64,000 bases of DNA from Congeria kusceri (Eukaryota; Mollusca; Bivalvia; Myida; Dreissenidae): contig CM051024.1 in NCBI GenBank assembly GCA_027627225.1, positions 40,045,225 through 40,109,224 of the forward strand. The letters are read 5' to 3'. This document shows, piece by piece, positions 23,397 to 34,551 of the stretch (position 1 is its first letter; each line of letters begins with the position of its first letter). The position numbers were made by a program, and so were the translations under genes. The notes beneath the pieces were generated by a model. It worked only from the letters and a program-made list of their open reading frames with translations. It was not told where the DNA came from and did no database searches.

Positions 23397-23546
23397 TTTG
23401 TTGATTTCGGTGTAAGATCGTATTTTATTTCACGAGTGTTCATGGAAAATGATATTTTCACTAGTGGCGCAGCCACGAGTGAAAATCTATTTTTTCTATG
23501 ATCACGATTGGAATAAAATACAATCTTACACCGAAATCAACAAATT
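23397..23546. mobile_element. Inverted-repeat element, CACGAGTG family, copy 2
   Basis: Outer arms TTGTTGATTTCGGTGTAAGA and TCTTACACCGAAATCAACAA pair. The centre has TTTCACTAGTGGCGCAGCC and CACGAGTGAAAA. It adjoins the palindromes at 23264-23400, giving a nested foldback block. Confidence 0.7.
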
Positions 23547-24059
23547 TGCTTTTTATTTTATGCTTTTGGACAAAAAATAAATAACATTGCGCGAGATAAG
23601 CTTAAACGTCGCAAGTTCGTGTATTCTGACGTCATAAAAATGACGTCATAAATTATTCCAAAACTGTTACTCGTTAGTATGGTGTGAAAAAAGTGCCATA
23701 TTTTGTGAGTCTGTGTCGCTTCATTATAATTGTGTTGAATTCTATAATGTGTTTTATGTAAACACATGCATATACATACTGTACATGTATATAAATTTGC
23801 CAAGGGTTGTAAACTACTACTTGTAAATCGATGCTATTTATGGAAAAATATTCCGTTTTATGTTATATTTTCACTGCAGATCCAACAGTGAAAATATACA
23901 ATTTATTTCACGAATAAAATTGGATGTTTCACTGAAAAGCATATAATCAAAACTTTTAATACAAAATTAATCATTGCATTACAATGTAAGAAATTACAAG
24001 TATATCTTTAAACTTGTTTCTGGAGGATGTTAAAATGTTCTGGTATAATTATGTTCTAC

Positions 24060-25260
24060 GAATCGTGTCGTGTTCCAGCATACGTTTACAGTTAAAGACC
24101 GAAGCTTAGGGATAATCATTCTAACGAGACAATTAAAGCTTAAGACTCGAACCCAATCAGCATCCTAACGAAACCCTTACATCTGAAGAAAGGAATCGTA
24201 GTGGTGAACCGTCATCTAAAAACATTAAAAGGTTCAGAACCAAACGTTCCAGACTAGTAATTACCCTAAAGAAATACATATCACTTTTTGGGTCAGCCAT
24301 TAATTAACATGAATAACATAAAACTTTCGAATCAAACGTTTGGTATGAAACGGAACGGAACTAAAGAAACTCTTGCAGCTTAGGAACGGAACTATAACAA
24401 CTAAACGAAACAGAACATCGAACGGTCGAACCACTTACATCATAAGAATCCTACCCCTTTTTGGGCGAGCAACCACCCTGCAGAAACACCATACAGCTTA
24501 AGAACGGAACTTTTGAAACTAAACGGAACGGAACTTAAGAAACCACTTACCGTTTCATAAAGTTTTATGTCGAGCCATCACATTAAGAAACACATACTTG
24601 TACAGCTTAAGAACCAAACCTTTGGAGTCGGGCATCGTTATCATAATTTCCTATGAAAACCGGCCATCGTTATCATAATTTCTTATGGAAACCGGTCATC
24701 GTTATCATAATTTCCTGTGGAAACAAACGAACGTTTCAGGCCAGCCATCATCTTTGGGAATGTGTACCGTACCAATCAGATTGGTTATTTTCACGTAGTA
24801 AATGTTATTTAAGCCATTGATTACTTAAATCATATGCATATTTGCTGAACTCAGTATTTTGACTATTTTCATGGTTGTTTTCCATAGTTTGTTATCCATG
24901 TCACGGACAACTTATATGTTTCCTATATATTTAAGCTTGCGTCACTACAGATTGGGCATTGTTTCTTCCCAATTGTGGGAAATAAACCATTTCGTGATTT
25001 AATTGTGAATTGGTCTTTTTACTAGAAAAAGTTAAAGAAGGAAAAACATCACTTTTCAAAAGAAACAAATACAGTTTAAGAAAGTTAAGATACAGTTAAC
25101 ATTTCGGGACAATCACCTCCATAAAGACACATTCAAGAACTGAACTTTCGAGGCAAGCCATCATTCGAAAGAAACACAACTTAAGAACTCTTTGGACCTG
25201 CTAATTACAACCCAAGGAAACACTTACAGCTTAAGGATTGAGCTTTTGGGACCAGCCATC
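24060..25260. repeat. Degenerate array related to the AIF1 C-terminal exon end
   Basis: Units of roughly 46-60 bp follow the pattern CAGCTTAAGAACGGAACTTT, CCAGCCATCATC, AAGAAACAC. The last unit (25228-25265) is AIF1 coding sequence for the final ~10 residues. Copies near 25134 and 25180 are the clearest and those further left are more decayed. 24629-24724 is a separate three-copy 32-bp repeat, and 24760-25020 interrupts the series. Confidence 0.6.
24629..24724. repeat. 32-bp tandem repeat, three copies
   Basis: CGGCCATCGTTATCATAATT plus twelve bases is repeated three times at 24629, 24661 and 24693 with three to four differences. Confidence 0.95.
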
Positions 25261-25390
25261 ATCCTCACGAAGTCCCTGTAGCAGATGGTGCCCTTGTTGG
25301 TGCTGTCTACTTCGCCGATCATCTTCTTCATCTCCAAATGTGTCTTGGCCTGCCCTAGCTTCTCCATCATGCGCTTTAGTCCGAACAGGT
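25224..25390 (-). CDS. AIF1: AIF1 exon 5 (C-terminal, stop codon)
   Basis: This 167-nt exon encodes [40 protein letters not shown] and [14 protein letters not shown], then TAA. It is the most conserved part of AIF1. Degenerate copies of its last 40-50 bases continue downstream as an array (24060-25260). Confidence 0.96.
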
Positions 25391-28300
25391 CTGTCCGAAA
25401 ACATATACGTTGTTTCAAAGATTACTATCATTAAAGTATAATATATTTTGTCTCGAAATAAAACGCTTTATTTACCTCTGTAAATCCAACAATTCATGGC
25501 CTTAGAAGTAGCTGCAAACTAGCCTTTGCAGTTATGCAAAAAAACACATTTACCTGATAAATATAAAAGTTCGTGGGAACTGGTAGAGTCTTTTTGTTAT
25601 AATGTTTTAGCTTCTTAATTACATCTTTTGCATAATCATATATATTATAGTTTGGCTTGCTCTTTTTTCACATTATATGCTGTACTGTATATATAGATAT
25701 ATGCTTATTCCTGTGATGCTTGTAATGAAATGTATCATGCATATTTGTGAATAAATATTTAACATTTAAAAAAAAAAAAAAAAAAAAAAAAAGATTACTA
25801 TCAAAAGGGCCCATGACCACGAAAGTTCTCAATCTCAAAAATAGCATCAACTTAAAATGTTGACCAATTAAAACGCCGGTTAGATGTGAGCTTTGGTTTT
25901 CATTGGTTTAAAAATTTAGATTATGGCTAAAATTAAGCTCAATAACGTTCGAAGTCGTGCGGCCAGGTCCGTACAAGTGACGTGGGTACAAGTGGGTATG
26001 TTTATTGTATCACGCTCAACATGAAAGTTTTCCTAACGTTTGCTATAAAAAAATCAGTGGATATTACAGTAGCCTTAGCTAGATGCATAGCATTTTAGTA
26101 AAATTTAACTGTATCTATAAGGACGCCATTTTACTTTTACTTTTTCCTTAAACCATACGGTACAGAATCGTATGACAGGTATATATGTTACAAGATATTT
26201 CAGCGATGACTGATAATACAAGAATTTTTTATTTGTTTTAAAGGAGAAAAATAGTATGTCCATGTGAGTTGAAAGCAAACAAAAATGTTCCACAAGAAAG
26301 TTTTTGTTTGCAACACATTATATATGTATACAGAATGTGGACATACATGTATGATTGAATATAAAACCTTAAAAGTTCTTAATATACCGGCATACCAATA
26401 TTTCCCTCAGCGTCCTTATCGAATCCCAGGAACTTGACTGCAAATAGAACAACAAACATACTATGTGACTGATAGAACATTGGGGGATAACATACATGTA
26501 GAACTTCAAACATCGTTGAGACTATCCGAACCAGCTTTCACTTTAAATTTGTATTATCTAAGCCGCGGACGTTATGTTTTTACTGACGTTTGTGTGTTTA
26601 TAAGTGAGCACGTTTAAGCAAATTGTTATGAACGAATTTGCGTGAAATTCGAAATTGACAAATGAAGCCGATTTGGATCTAGTTCACCGTCCGGAGCCAG
26701 AATTTTGAAAAAATTTGAAGAGTTTTTGAAAAATTTGAAGTGTTTCTTACCTTTGAACATCTCGAGCTGCTCGGCGAGATTTTCCACCTCTTTATAGCGC
26801 TCGTCGTCCAGAAATTCCTACATAGGGACACAGGGCAAAATTGATCAACAAACATCGGCATCAATATATTTATCATAAGCAATCACCCTTATTAGTACTT
26901 ATCATTATCGTCAGCTTCAACGATACTTGTTTTGATGAAGAACTATTGTCTTGTTTGAAATGTTATTACATACTTTGATAGAACCGTACTGTAAAACACC
27001 GCTAAAACGACCACTTGCGGGTCTTAATAAAAGTGGTCTTAATAGTGGGGTGGTCGTATTATCGAGGTAAGGAAAATCACCGAGTCAGTACATATGTCTG
27101 TGTTATTTAAAGTTTTCTTGAACATAATAAATACTCTGTATATAACGAAAAGTTTGTTTCTATATGATATTAATATGAGACGTATCGTGGGAAACCCGGG
27201 TTTAATGCATGCGCGTAAAAGTGTCGTCCCGGATCAGCCTTTGCAGCCCGCACAGGCTATTCCAGGACGGCACTTTCCGCCTACAGTGGATTTATGTTTA
27301 AAAGAGACTTCCTTTGAAACAGTAAATACCATACCAGCGGAAACTGCCGTCCTGGATTAGCCTGTGCGGACTGCACAGGCTAATCCAGTACAACACTTAA
27401 CGCACATGCATTAAGCCCGGTTTTTCCACGACACGCCTCGTATATACTCGTATAATTATGTATCGTAACTTTTATTATTTAACTTTATATACACTGTATA
27501 ACAATTCAACATTTCTTATAGCCACATAACACATGTGTCATTGTTATACGCTTAAGAAAACGTAATATAACTTAAATGCAGTTCATAATATACAGCGGTG
27601 TCACATACGATAATTGTGCCAAGGCGGAAAGCACATGTACTAGCTGTGGTCGAAAGTTATGTGGATGTCATAGTTACGCCTTAATAACTTTTAAACATCA
27701 ATGGTTTACCATGTTGAAAGAATGCAAAACGCAATCTATATAATGGAATAGCTTAATCCTACGAATCAAACTAAAATGACTGCATTATTTTGTTTTCTTT
27801 TAATATACATTTTGTTGTTGTTGTGTTTTTTTCTTTAAATAGAGCACTTTGTTTTACTTTTTCTTTTTGAACTGATAGTTCAAGTGCCAGTGTCTATAGT
27901 ATAACATTGAGGATAGATACATTATGTTCAGTTTTGTAGGACATTCTGTACATATACCTGGTTGATGGTATCCAACGCCCTTTCCTCGGGGTTTTCCTTG
28001 ATCCCATACTTCCTGGGGTCAGCACCTGAAGTATGCATTATAAAACATTACCATGCATTTGGTCCCATATTTCCTGTGATCTGCACTAAAAATGCATTAA
28101 AAAACATTACAATGCATTTGGTTCCACATTTCCTGTGAGCTGCACTAAAAATGCATTATAATACATAATAATGCATTTGGTCCCATATGTCTTGTGATCT
28201 GTGCTGAAAATGCATTATAATACATTACAATGCATTTGGTCCCACATTTCCTGTGATCTGATCTGAAAAAAAAGCATGATAATACATTACAATGCATTTG

Positions 28301-30763
28301 GTCCCACATTTCCTGTGATCTGCACTGAAAAATGCATTATAATACATTACAATGCATTTGGTCCCATACTTCCAATGATCTGCACTGAAAATACATTATG
28401 ATACATTACAATGCATTTGGTCCGACATTTCCTGTGATATGCTCTGAAAAAGATGCATTATAATACATTACGATGCATTTGATCCCATATGTCTTATGAT
28501 CTGTGCAGAAAAAAATGCATTAGAATCATTACGATGCATTTGGTCCCATACTTTCTGTGGTGAGATACTGCAGAATACAGTATAATACATTACCGGGCTA
28601 CCAACAAGCACAGCTCTTAATTAATTTAATGGCATTGCAAGGGCTGCATTGAGTTACTTTCAAGTCTCGTAAATAGTGCTCCTAATGAAACTTACTCCTT
28701 CTTGCGGTTTGTACTCGGCCACATTTGCTACCTTTATTGAAAGTTTGCATTGTGAAAATTGTTTTAAAATGTGTACACCGTCGTTGCATTCGGAAAACGT
28801 TTTTATCTTTCTCCCACATTCTTTGCAGTCACATCAGAGAGTTCAATATTAGAATGAACGTCAGTATGTGCATGTTTATTAATATATACCTTGACCGTCC
28901 CTGCTCGCATGTTTATAATACACGCGTCGCTGTACATGAATTCGCAACTTTTATAGCTTCACTAGACACTATGTAATTTTGGTGTTTTCGTAATACGACA
29001 CTTTGCACATCAAACACGGTAAGTAATACATCTCTATCGCCTTAAGGCTGTTTATGTTGTTTATGTTGTCGCATTTACACTAATTAGTCATTATGTTTAC
29101 GACTGCGCGGACAGTTTACACCAGTACACCAACTAGATAGGTGATAATTGGCATTTAGTTTGCACTCTGTTCTGTCAAAACCATTAAGCAATCCATGACC
29201 AACAGAACATGTTCATGGTCACAGTATTGTAATGGGCACACATTGACACTTAACACACAAATCTGGTCGTTGACGTATTAATATTGCTAGGACGCGTGCG
29301 TACGAAAGAATCTGATATGGTTAGATTTAAAGGGACTGGGGAAGCTCTATGATCAACAGAAATCATACTGTATCATATTTTTATAAAATTCTTAAATCAT
29401 ATTCAAACTGCAACACTTTCCTAGAAATACGAACACGGCTTCATATTATATTAACTTTTTATCATGTTTATGAGAAAGAAATATGACACGAAGGAAAAAC
29501 TTATATAATGGTATAAGTTTGCCGTTCTCTAAGTCAGATATAAAAGGAAACAATGCAAAGATGGTTTCGCTTAATGTATAATAAGCGTTTACGATTACCG
29601 GTATGTGAAATGTGCTGCATAATAAGCGTATACGATTACCGGTATGTGAAATGTGATGCAGGAAAATGCATAATTAATAAGGGGAATGTCTAGCTTCCGA
29701 TGAAGTGTTATGTAATGCTTAAGCAGTTTATGGTTTGTAACTTAAACCAGCATATAACTTAATAGGTGGGTTTCGGTGAATTCAGCCTTTAGACATTTAC
29801 TAAGTAATACACATAACATGTATGTAAAGTTACACAATACAAGCTTCATCGGTGCATGAATAAAACACACATGTATTTGTTATTTGTTTTGCAAAATATT
29901 GTTTCGTTATCGAGACAAAAGTCATTTTAATCCTAACATCCACTGAATGATTTGCAAGTGCCGATCATAAACACTAAAATTAACCGAAATTACATGCGTT
30001 ATTTGTAAGTAATATTTCGTATCATATATGTTGGGGCGTGTTTGTGGCGTTTCGTGGGAAACCCGGGCTTAATGCATGTACGTCCGCAGAGGCTAATCCA
30101 TGACGGTGTAACATTAAATTTTGACCCCGTTGAAAATTGACCCCATGGGTACTTTTTCAACGGATGACTGATCTATGTTCAACGTTGAAAACTGACCCTG
30201 TCCGTTATATAATGACCCATCCACGCGTGAAAATTCGACCGTCGTTGAAAACTGATCAACTATAGCCAGGTCATATTTGCACCGATTCCAATAATCGTAT
30301 GCAATTTGCCTATTACCATACAGACCAAAGAATAACAATTGTGTATTTTTCAGGAATGTAAGCAATAATTAACGTTTAGTTATATCTTCGAATGCGCTAC
30401 TAGCTAATGACGATAATTATTTGCCACTTCAAGGGCCATACATCTGCAGATACAGGTCAGATATAAACAGTAAAACCCAGCTACACATTGTAAGATGTTT
30501 ATTAACGTCTAAATGTAAAATCAGTGACTATAATTTATGTGTAATGTATAGACAACATGTCTGAACACTTACGAACTACAGTATGCCGTAGAGCAGTGTC
30601 GATGCTGATGATTAGCTTTCATTAGAATGTTAGATTAAATATATAACATCGCACTGGTGTTGTTATTAAGTCATTTGACTTTTATACATTTGTATAGACA
30701 AAACCGAAACAAAATTATAACATACTAATACAGCATGGTGTCAGCTACCACCACTACTACTAT

Positions 30764-30803
<40 letters not shown>

Positions 30804-33800
30804 GCTACTACTACTACTACTACTATTACTACTACTACTACTACTACTAATAGTACTACTACTACAACTTGTGTCATATACGTGACTCATGCCTCATCTG
30901 TCAAAGTACAAGGTCATTGCAATTGCAAAACTAGTTCTCCAACAAGAGCACAATCAACTAGTTTGGCTGAAGCCGTGATTAAAACAGTCAAGCGCATCAT
31001 CGTCAAGGCAACAGAAGCAAAGAGTAATTGAATTTCTTGAGTTTAGAAATTCTCCATTGCAAGACATCGGATTTTCACAATCACAATTGTTGCAAGGTAG
31101 ACATAATCAACAAAATCATTCCAGTTAAAACAGAAACACGCATACCTAGGACAATCAATACATGTGAAAAGCAAAGTTGGTAAAACATGGTTGTCTGCAA
31201 ATATTATTCCCATACACAATGATAGATCATGTAACAGTCAAACACCGGCTGGAACCACATAAATCACCAGTTACTCATAAAAACAAACAACAGAATTTTA
31301 CAGACATTTAGGAATTTGCCCCTTATGTCACATCGGAATAAATAAGTTCACCAGAGCCTAGCAAAATAACAGAACAACAACAATTTAAATTACCAAAGAA
31401 AAACAATGCTGCAAACCTTATCAATGGGAATACAGAATTGGTGAAGTTCCGGTTTAAACAATATATGGAAGGCTTGTCGAGCCAAATAAATCGTTTTCAA
31501 AAGATGGGTAAAGTAATGGGTAAAGAAATCAGCTGTAAACAACAATTTCATGTGTGTTATCTCGACATGTGGCGCAGAATTAGTTTCTTTTGAAAAATGA
31601 TCTACATGAAGCGTGACACTGTTGATAACTTTATCATTGTTTTAGTGTGGATTGTTGTAACTGAATTGAATGCGTTTATTGGGTAAATGTGTGTGATTAT
31701 TATTCCATGATTGTTTTTATGAAGGAAATACTTTATTTATATTAGAATATATGTAGACATTCGTTATTATTAATAGACTTATTATTCATATTTTCATATG
31801 TCATAATTATATATTTCATTGATATTTTATGATAAGAAATTTCTTTCTTATAAAATTAAGGAGATGTTCCATTATTCAGATTTCAATTTCATGAAACAAA
31901 TTATACGAGTATATAATTTACCTCCCCAAATGCTAATACATAAAGACTCCATCAAATCATGGGCGCCAGGGACGGGGTCGTTTCTTCTTACATGGTTATA
32001 TTGAAAACTTTGAAATTCTTCTTGTCTGAAACCGCATGCTGGATTTCGCAAACATTTCATAGAAATATTCCTTGGGTGATCCTTTACCAAATTCCTTTAA
32101 ATTATGTTGATTCGTTAAAAACATGGAGGCCATGGGTGTGGCAGTTTTCCTAATAAACTATTTGAAAACTTTAAAAATATTATTGTTGGGAACCATTGAT
32201 GGATTCGATATAGTTTCACAAAAATGTTCCTACTATGTTCTTTAAAACTGTTCTGATTCGCTAACAAAAATCTCTAAACAACAGATACCGGTACCTGTCA
32301 AGGCCCTTACAACATATACCGGTACCTGTCAAGGCCCTTACAACATGTATCGGTACCTGTCAAGGCCCCTATTCTAGTTAAAGTAACAATTTCATTGAAT
32401 GCAGGGGGTGTCAATGGAGCGACAGCTGGATGTAGTTTGGAATAGTTTAATATACCGGGTAGTATTCAAGAGGGTATTGAAATAACTACCCATTCCTAAA
32501 TATACGCCGTTTTTAACAAATATATTGGAATAATGAATGAATAAATAAATAATGCATATGTATGTGTACTGTTTTGTTGAGTGACACAAACTAATTTAAT
32601 TTGAATACATGTATTTCTCCAAAATATTGATACATGAATTCATGTCTTTCCAATAATAAGATGTTTAAAAAGTTAAATGCATAGTAGTGGCACTTGATTT
32701 ATATTTATAAATATGATTATGAAGGAAAATGTCACTTGCATTTTATTTTTTAACAAATGTAAGATGCATGAATATTATCATCATTGCATAATTCTAGTGT
32801 TTAATATTTAAAAAGCACTTACATTTAAGATATATTAAAAATACAAAAATTTGTTTTCGGTGTATGAAGCTGTTTTCGGTATATAGCCATACCCCTTTCT
32901 TGCTAGAGTTTGGCTCTTTGGGGCCCGACCCGTCTCAATCTTACTGTGATTTTTAAGAGTGAGATTTAAGTGAGCATGAGGGCGCATTTAACAGGAAGGG
33001 TGAGACTTGACTGATATTGAACACGCTATTACACTTTAACAAGACATTATGATTATTAAAATCTGGTGGGACCCATTTTGGCCTTATTTTTTCCATTTTT
33101 TGCAGTTTGTCATTATGTGTGTTCCCTTAAGCAAAGTATTAAAATTAGCATGGTGGCGGCTACTATTAATAGTGGATCATGTTTATTAGATGTAACACAT
33201 AATGTATTTAAAAAATATGAAAATCTACATGTTAGAATTTACATGTTCTCCATGATCTAAAAGAATGACGCTTCATACGCGACGTCATCGTCTTTGATCT
33301 TTCCTTACGGCATCTTTTATGTAGTTCAAACTCATGGCCTTAGGAAATTGTTGTCAAAAAAGCTATCCAGCAAGTCTGCGATAGTTTCTGGTTCTTTCCA
33401 ATGTGAGTCTCTTCTACAAACAGACTATCTCCGACATTGAACATAAACTAAACTTACCGTTAAAAAATGATCAAAATTTAACGACTGATCAGTTTTCAAC
33501 GACATTTTGATCAAAATTTAATGTTGAAATGTTGGCTGGGTCATTTCTAATCATTGAAAAAGGACCCATGGTGTCAATTCTCAACGGGGTCAATATTTAA
33601 TGTTACAACGGCACTTTCCCGCCTACAGTGGATTTATGTTTAGAAAACTTCATTGAAAAAGAAAATATCATAACAGCGGAAAATGTCGTCCTGGATTAGT
33701 CTGTGCGGACTGCACAGGCTAATCCAGGACGACACTTTACGCACAATCATTAAGCCTGGGTTTCAGACGACACACCTCACATATGTTTTCGAAATCATGA

Positions 33801-34551
33801 AACCAAAAACCAATTTATCCGTGATGTTATCTACATTTCATGCAGCCCACATTGAGTTTTGCTGCTAATTTTCCTTCCTCTTCAACACCGAATTTATGAT
33901 CAAGTGCAGTTTAGTGTAACATAAATACCAAACAGCCGATAATGTCACAATTCTTTATCATAAAAATGCAAAGGCATATTCAACAGTAAAAATTACAACA
34001 ATAAATTATCTCGTTCACTACAAACGCACAGGACAGATCTTGTACTCGAATCCGTTTTTTAAGAAAATTGAAAAAAAATGCTACGCTTATTCTTCAAAAA
34101 TATTCGTTTAAAAGTGTCTTGCTCACTATACAAACGCTAGATTCGTGACTGAATACGTACGTTAAACAACATATCACTGCTATTGAACGACACAGTATCT
34201 CGCTTGCTACAGACTGTATACGCATATATTTCGGGGAGGTTTTATTGGCACTCAAACTCATGTAAAAAGAAAACTTACAAAATGCTACGCATATTCAAGA
34301 AACAATTCTGTAAAACAACAGTGTCTCGCTCACTACAGACGCTAGACTAATGACTGTATTAGTACACTAGACACAAACAATGCTGTTATTGAACGACACA
34401 ATGATCTCTCTTGCTACAGACGCGTTCCTGAATATACAAAATACGTACATTTTTCAGGGAGGTTATATTTGCGCTCGAAGCCATTTGCTGCGGTGGCTTC
34501 CCCCTCAGCCATATCCACATCCGGTTCCGCGCAACAGTCGTTGTCGCTCAT
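25224..34551 (-). CDS. AIF1: AIF1 / IBA1 homolog, five-exon complete CDS
   Basis: Exons in transcript order: 34551-34449, 28025-27958, 26817-26751, 26437-26396, 25390-25224. Together they give 447 nt, i.e. 148 residues plus stop, against about 147 in vertebrates. All junctions are GT-AG and phase-consistent. Recognisable blocks are [55 protein letters not shown] and [21 protein letters not shown]1 is a cytoplasmic calcium-responsive EF-hand protein that bundles actin and is expressed in macrophages and molluscan haemocytes. The first EF loop begins D-K-D-A-E-G-N-I-D, with Gly at the twelfth position where Glu is usual. The second loop is degenerate, as in the family. Exon 1 is assigned from its start codon, a GTACGT donor and matching phase. 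Its sequence is divergent, so an alternative first exon is possible. Confidence 0.93.
25431..25792 (+). mobile_element. Processed retrocopy (3'-UTR-like) with poly(A) and TSD
   Basis: A plus-strand insertion in AIF1 intron 4 ends with AATAAA at 25750-25755, twelve bases, and a run of about 25 A (25768-25792). It is flanked by the direct repeat AAAGATTACTATCA (25417-25430 and 25790-25803). These are the hallmarks of LINE-mediated retroposition. The insert shows no coding sequence, so the source is probably an mRNA 3' UTR or a SINE-like RNA. The source gene is not recognised. Confidence 0.85.
26396..26437 (-). CDS. AIF1: AIF1 exon 4 (first half of EF-hand 1)
   Basis: This 42-nt exon encodes [14 protein letters not shown] and the first base of the next Asp. 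The donor GTATGC at 26395 is required by phase. The GTATAT site four bases further on would break the frame. Confidence 0.92.
26751..26817 (-). CDS. AIF1: AIF1 exon 3
   Basis: This 67-nt exon encodes [20 protein letters not shown] and FK, matching the EFL...YS.EENL..KL..FK block of AIF1 proteins. The donor is GTAAGA. Confidence 0.93.
27173..27444. mobile_element. Foldback element copy 3
   Basis: A near full-length copy. It starts ATATGAGACGTATCGTGGG and ends TTCCACGACACGCCTCGTAT. The inner hairpin is GGATTAGCCTGTGCGGACT / GCACAGGCTAATCC. It lies in AIF1 intron 2. Confidence 0.92.
27958..28025 (-). CDS. AIF1: AIF1 exon 2
   Basis: This 68-nt exon encodes [20 protein letters not shown] and NQ, ending in phase 0 before GTATAT. 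The first 25 coding bases (28001-28025) and the acceptor are the first unit of a ten-copy tandem array running through the adjacent intron. Confidence 0.88.
28001..28606. repeat. 59-62-bp tandem array including the AIF1 exon 2 edge
   Basis: Ten units share TTTGGTCCCACATTTCCTGT, GATCTGCACTGAAAA and GCATTATAATACATTACAAT. Unit 1 is AIF1 exon 2 coding sequence plus its acceptor. Units 2-10 are intronic and resemble one another more than unit 1. Confidence 0.92.
29578..29660. repeat. 41-bp tandem duplication
   Basis: ATAATAAGCGTTTACGATTA and the next 21 bases occur twice with two or three differences. Confidence 0.93.
30041..30106. mobile_element. Foldback element copy 4, left part
   Basis: GGCGTTTCGTGGGAAACCCG, GGCTTAATGCATGT and GGCTAATCCATGACGG form the left arm of a foldback copy. 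It is cut by a 3.5-kb insertion and continues at 33608. Confidence 0.88.
30750..30866. repeat. (ACT)n microsatellite
   Basis: About 39 trinucleotide units with interruptions, inside the TIR element. The Thr-rich open frame across it is a by-product of the repeat. Confidence 0.97.
32285..32371. repeat. 31-bp tandem repeat, three copies
   Basis: ATACCGGTACCTGTCAAGGC plus eleven bases occurs at 32285, 32316 and 32347 inside the TIR element. Confidence 0.95.
33608..33784. mobile_element. Foldback element copy 4, right part
   Basis: It resumes the copy split at 30106: ACGGCACTTTCCCGCCTACA, the central GTGGATTTATGTTTAGAA, the inner hairpin, and the end CGACACACCTCACATATG. Confidence 0.9.
34005..34470. 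repeat. Degenerate 206-223-bp tandem repeat reaching AIF1 exon 1
   Basis: Two and a half units share TCTCGCTCACTACAGACGCT, ATTGAACGACACA, CGGGGAGGTT and AATGCTACGCATATTC. The unit nearest AIF1 carries the exon 1 3' edge and donor. The copy at 34231 has the intronic equivalent GGGGAGGTTTTATTGGCACT. Confidence 0.7.
34449..34551 (-). CDS. AIF1: AIF1 exon 1 (start codon exon)
   Basis: ATG at 34551 opens [20 protein letters not shown] followed by [14 protein letters not shown], ending in phase 1 at GTACGTAT. The joined codon TGT gives Cys. The acidic N terminus is not conserved in the family, so this exon rests on frame, donor and position. Its 3' edge lies inside a local tandem duplication (34005-34470). 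Confidence 0.7.

Larger units (their letters stand above)
30107..33607. mobile_element. 3.5-kb TIR transposon nested in a foldback element
   Basis: The ends are inverted repeats of about 54 bp with four mismatches (TGTAACATTAAATTTTGACC at left, matching inverse at right). The 4-bp duplication ACGG flanks both sides (30103-30106 and 33608-33611). Joining the flanks restores the foldback sequence GACGGCACTTTCC. Subterminal GTTGAAAACTGA motifs recur. The interior has an ACT microsatellite and a 31-bp repeat but no transposase, so it is non-autonomous. A TGT terminus with 4-bp duplication fits a few cut-and-paste superfamilies such as Ginger, but this is not decisive. Confidence 0.88.

Noticed and set aside
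30735..31031. Thr-rich 98-residue ORF
   Set aside because: Produced by an ACT microsatellite inside a non-autonomous transposon.
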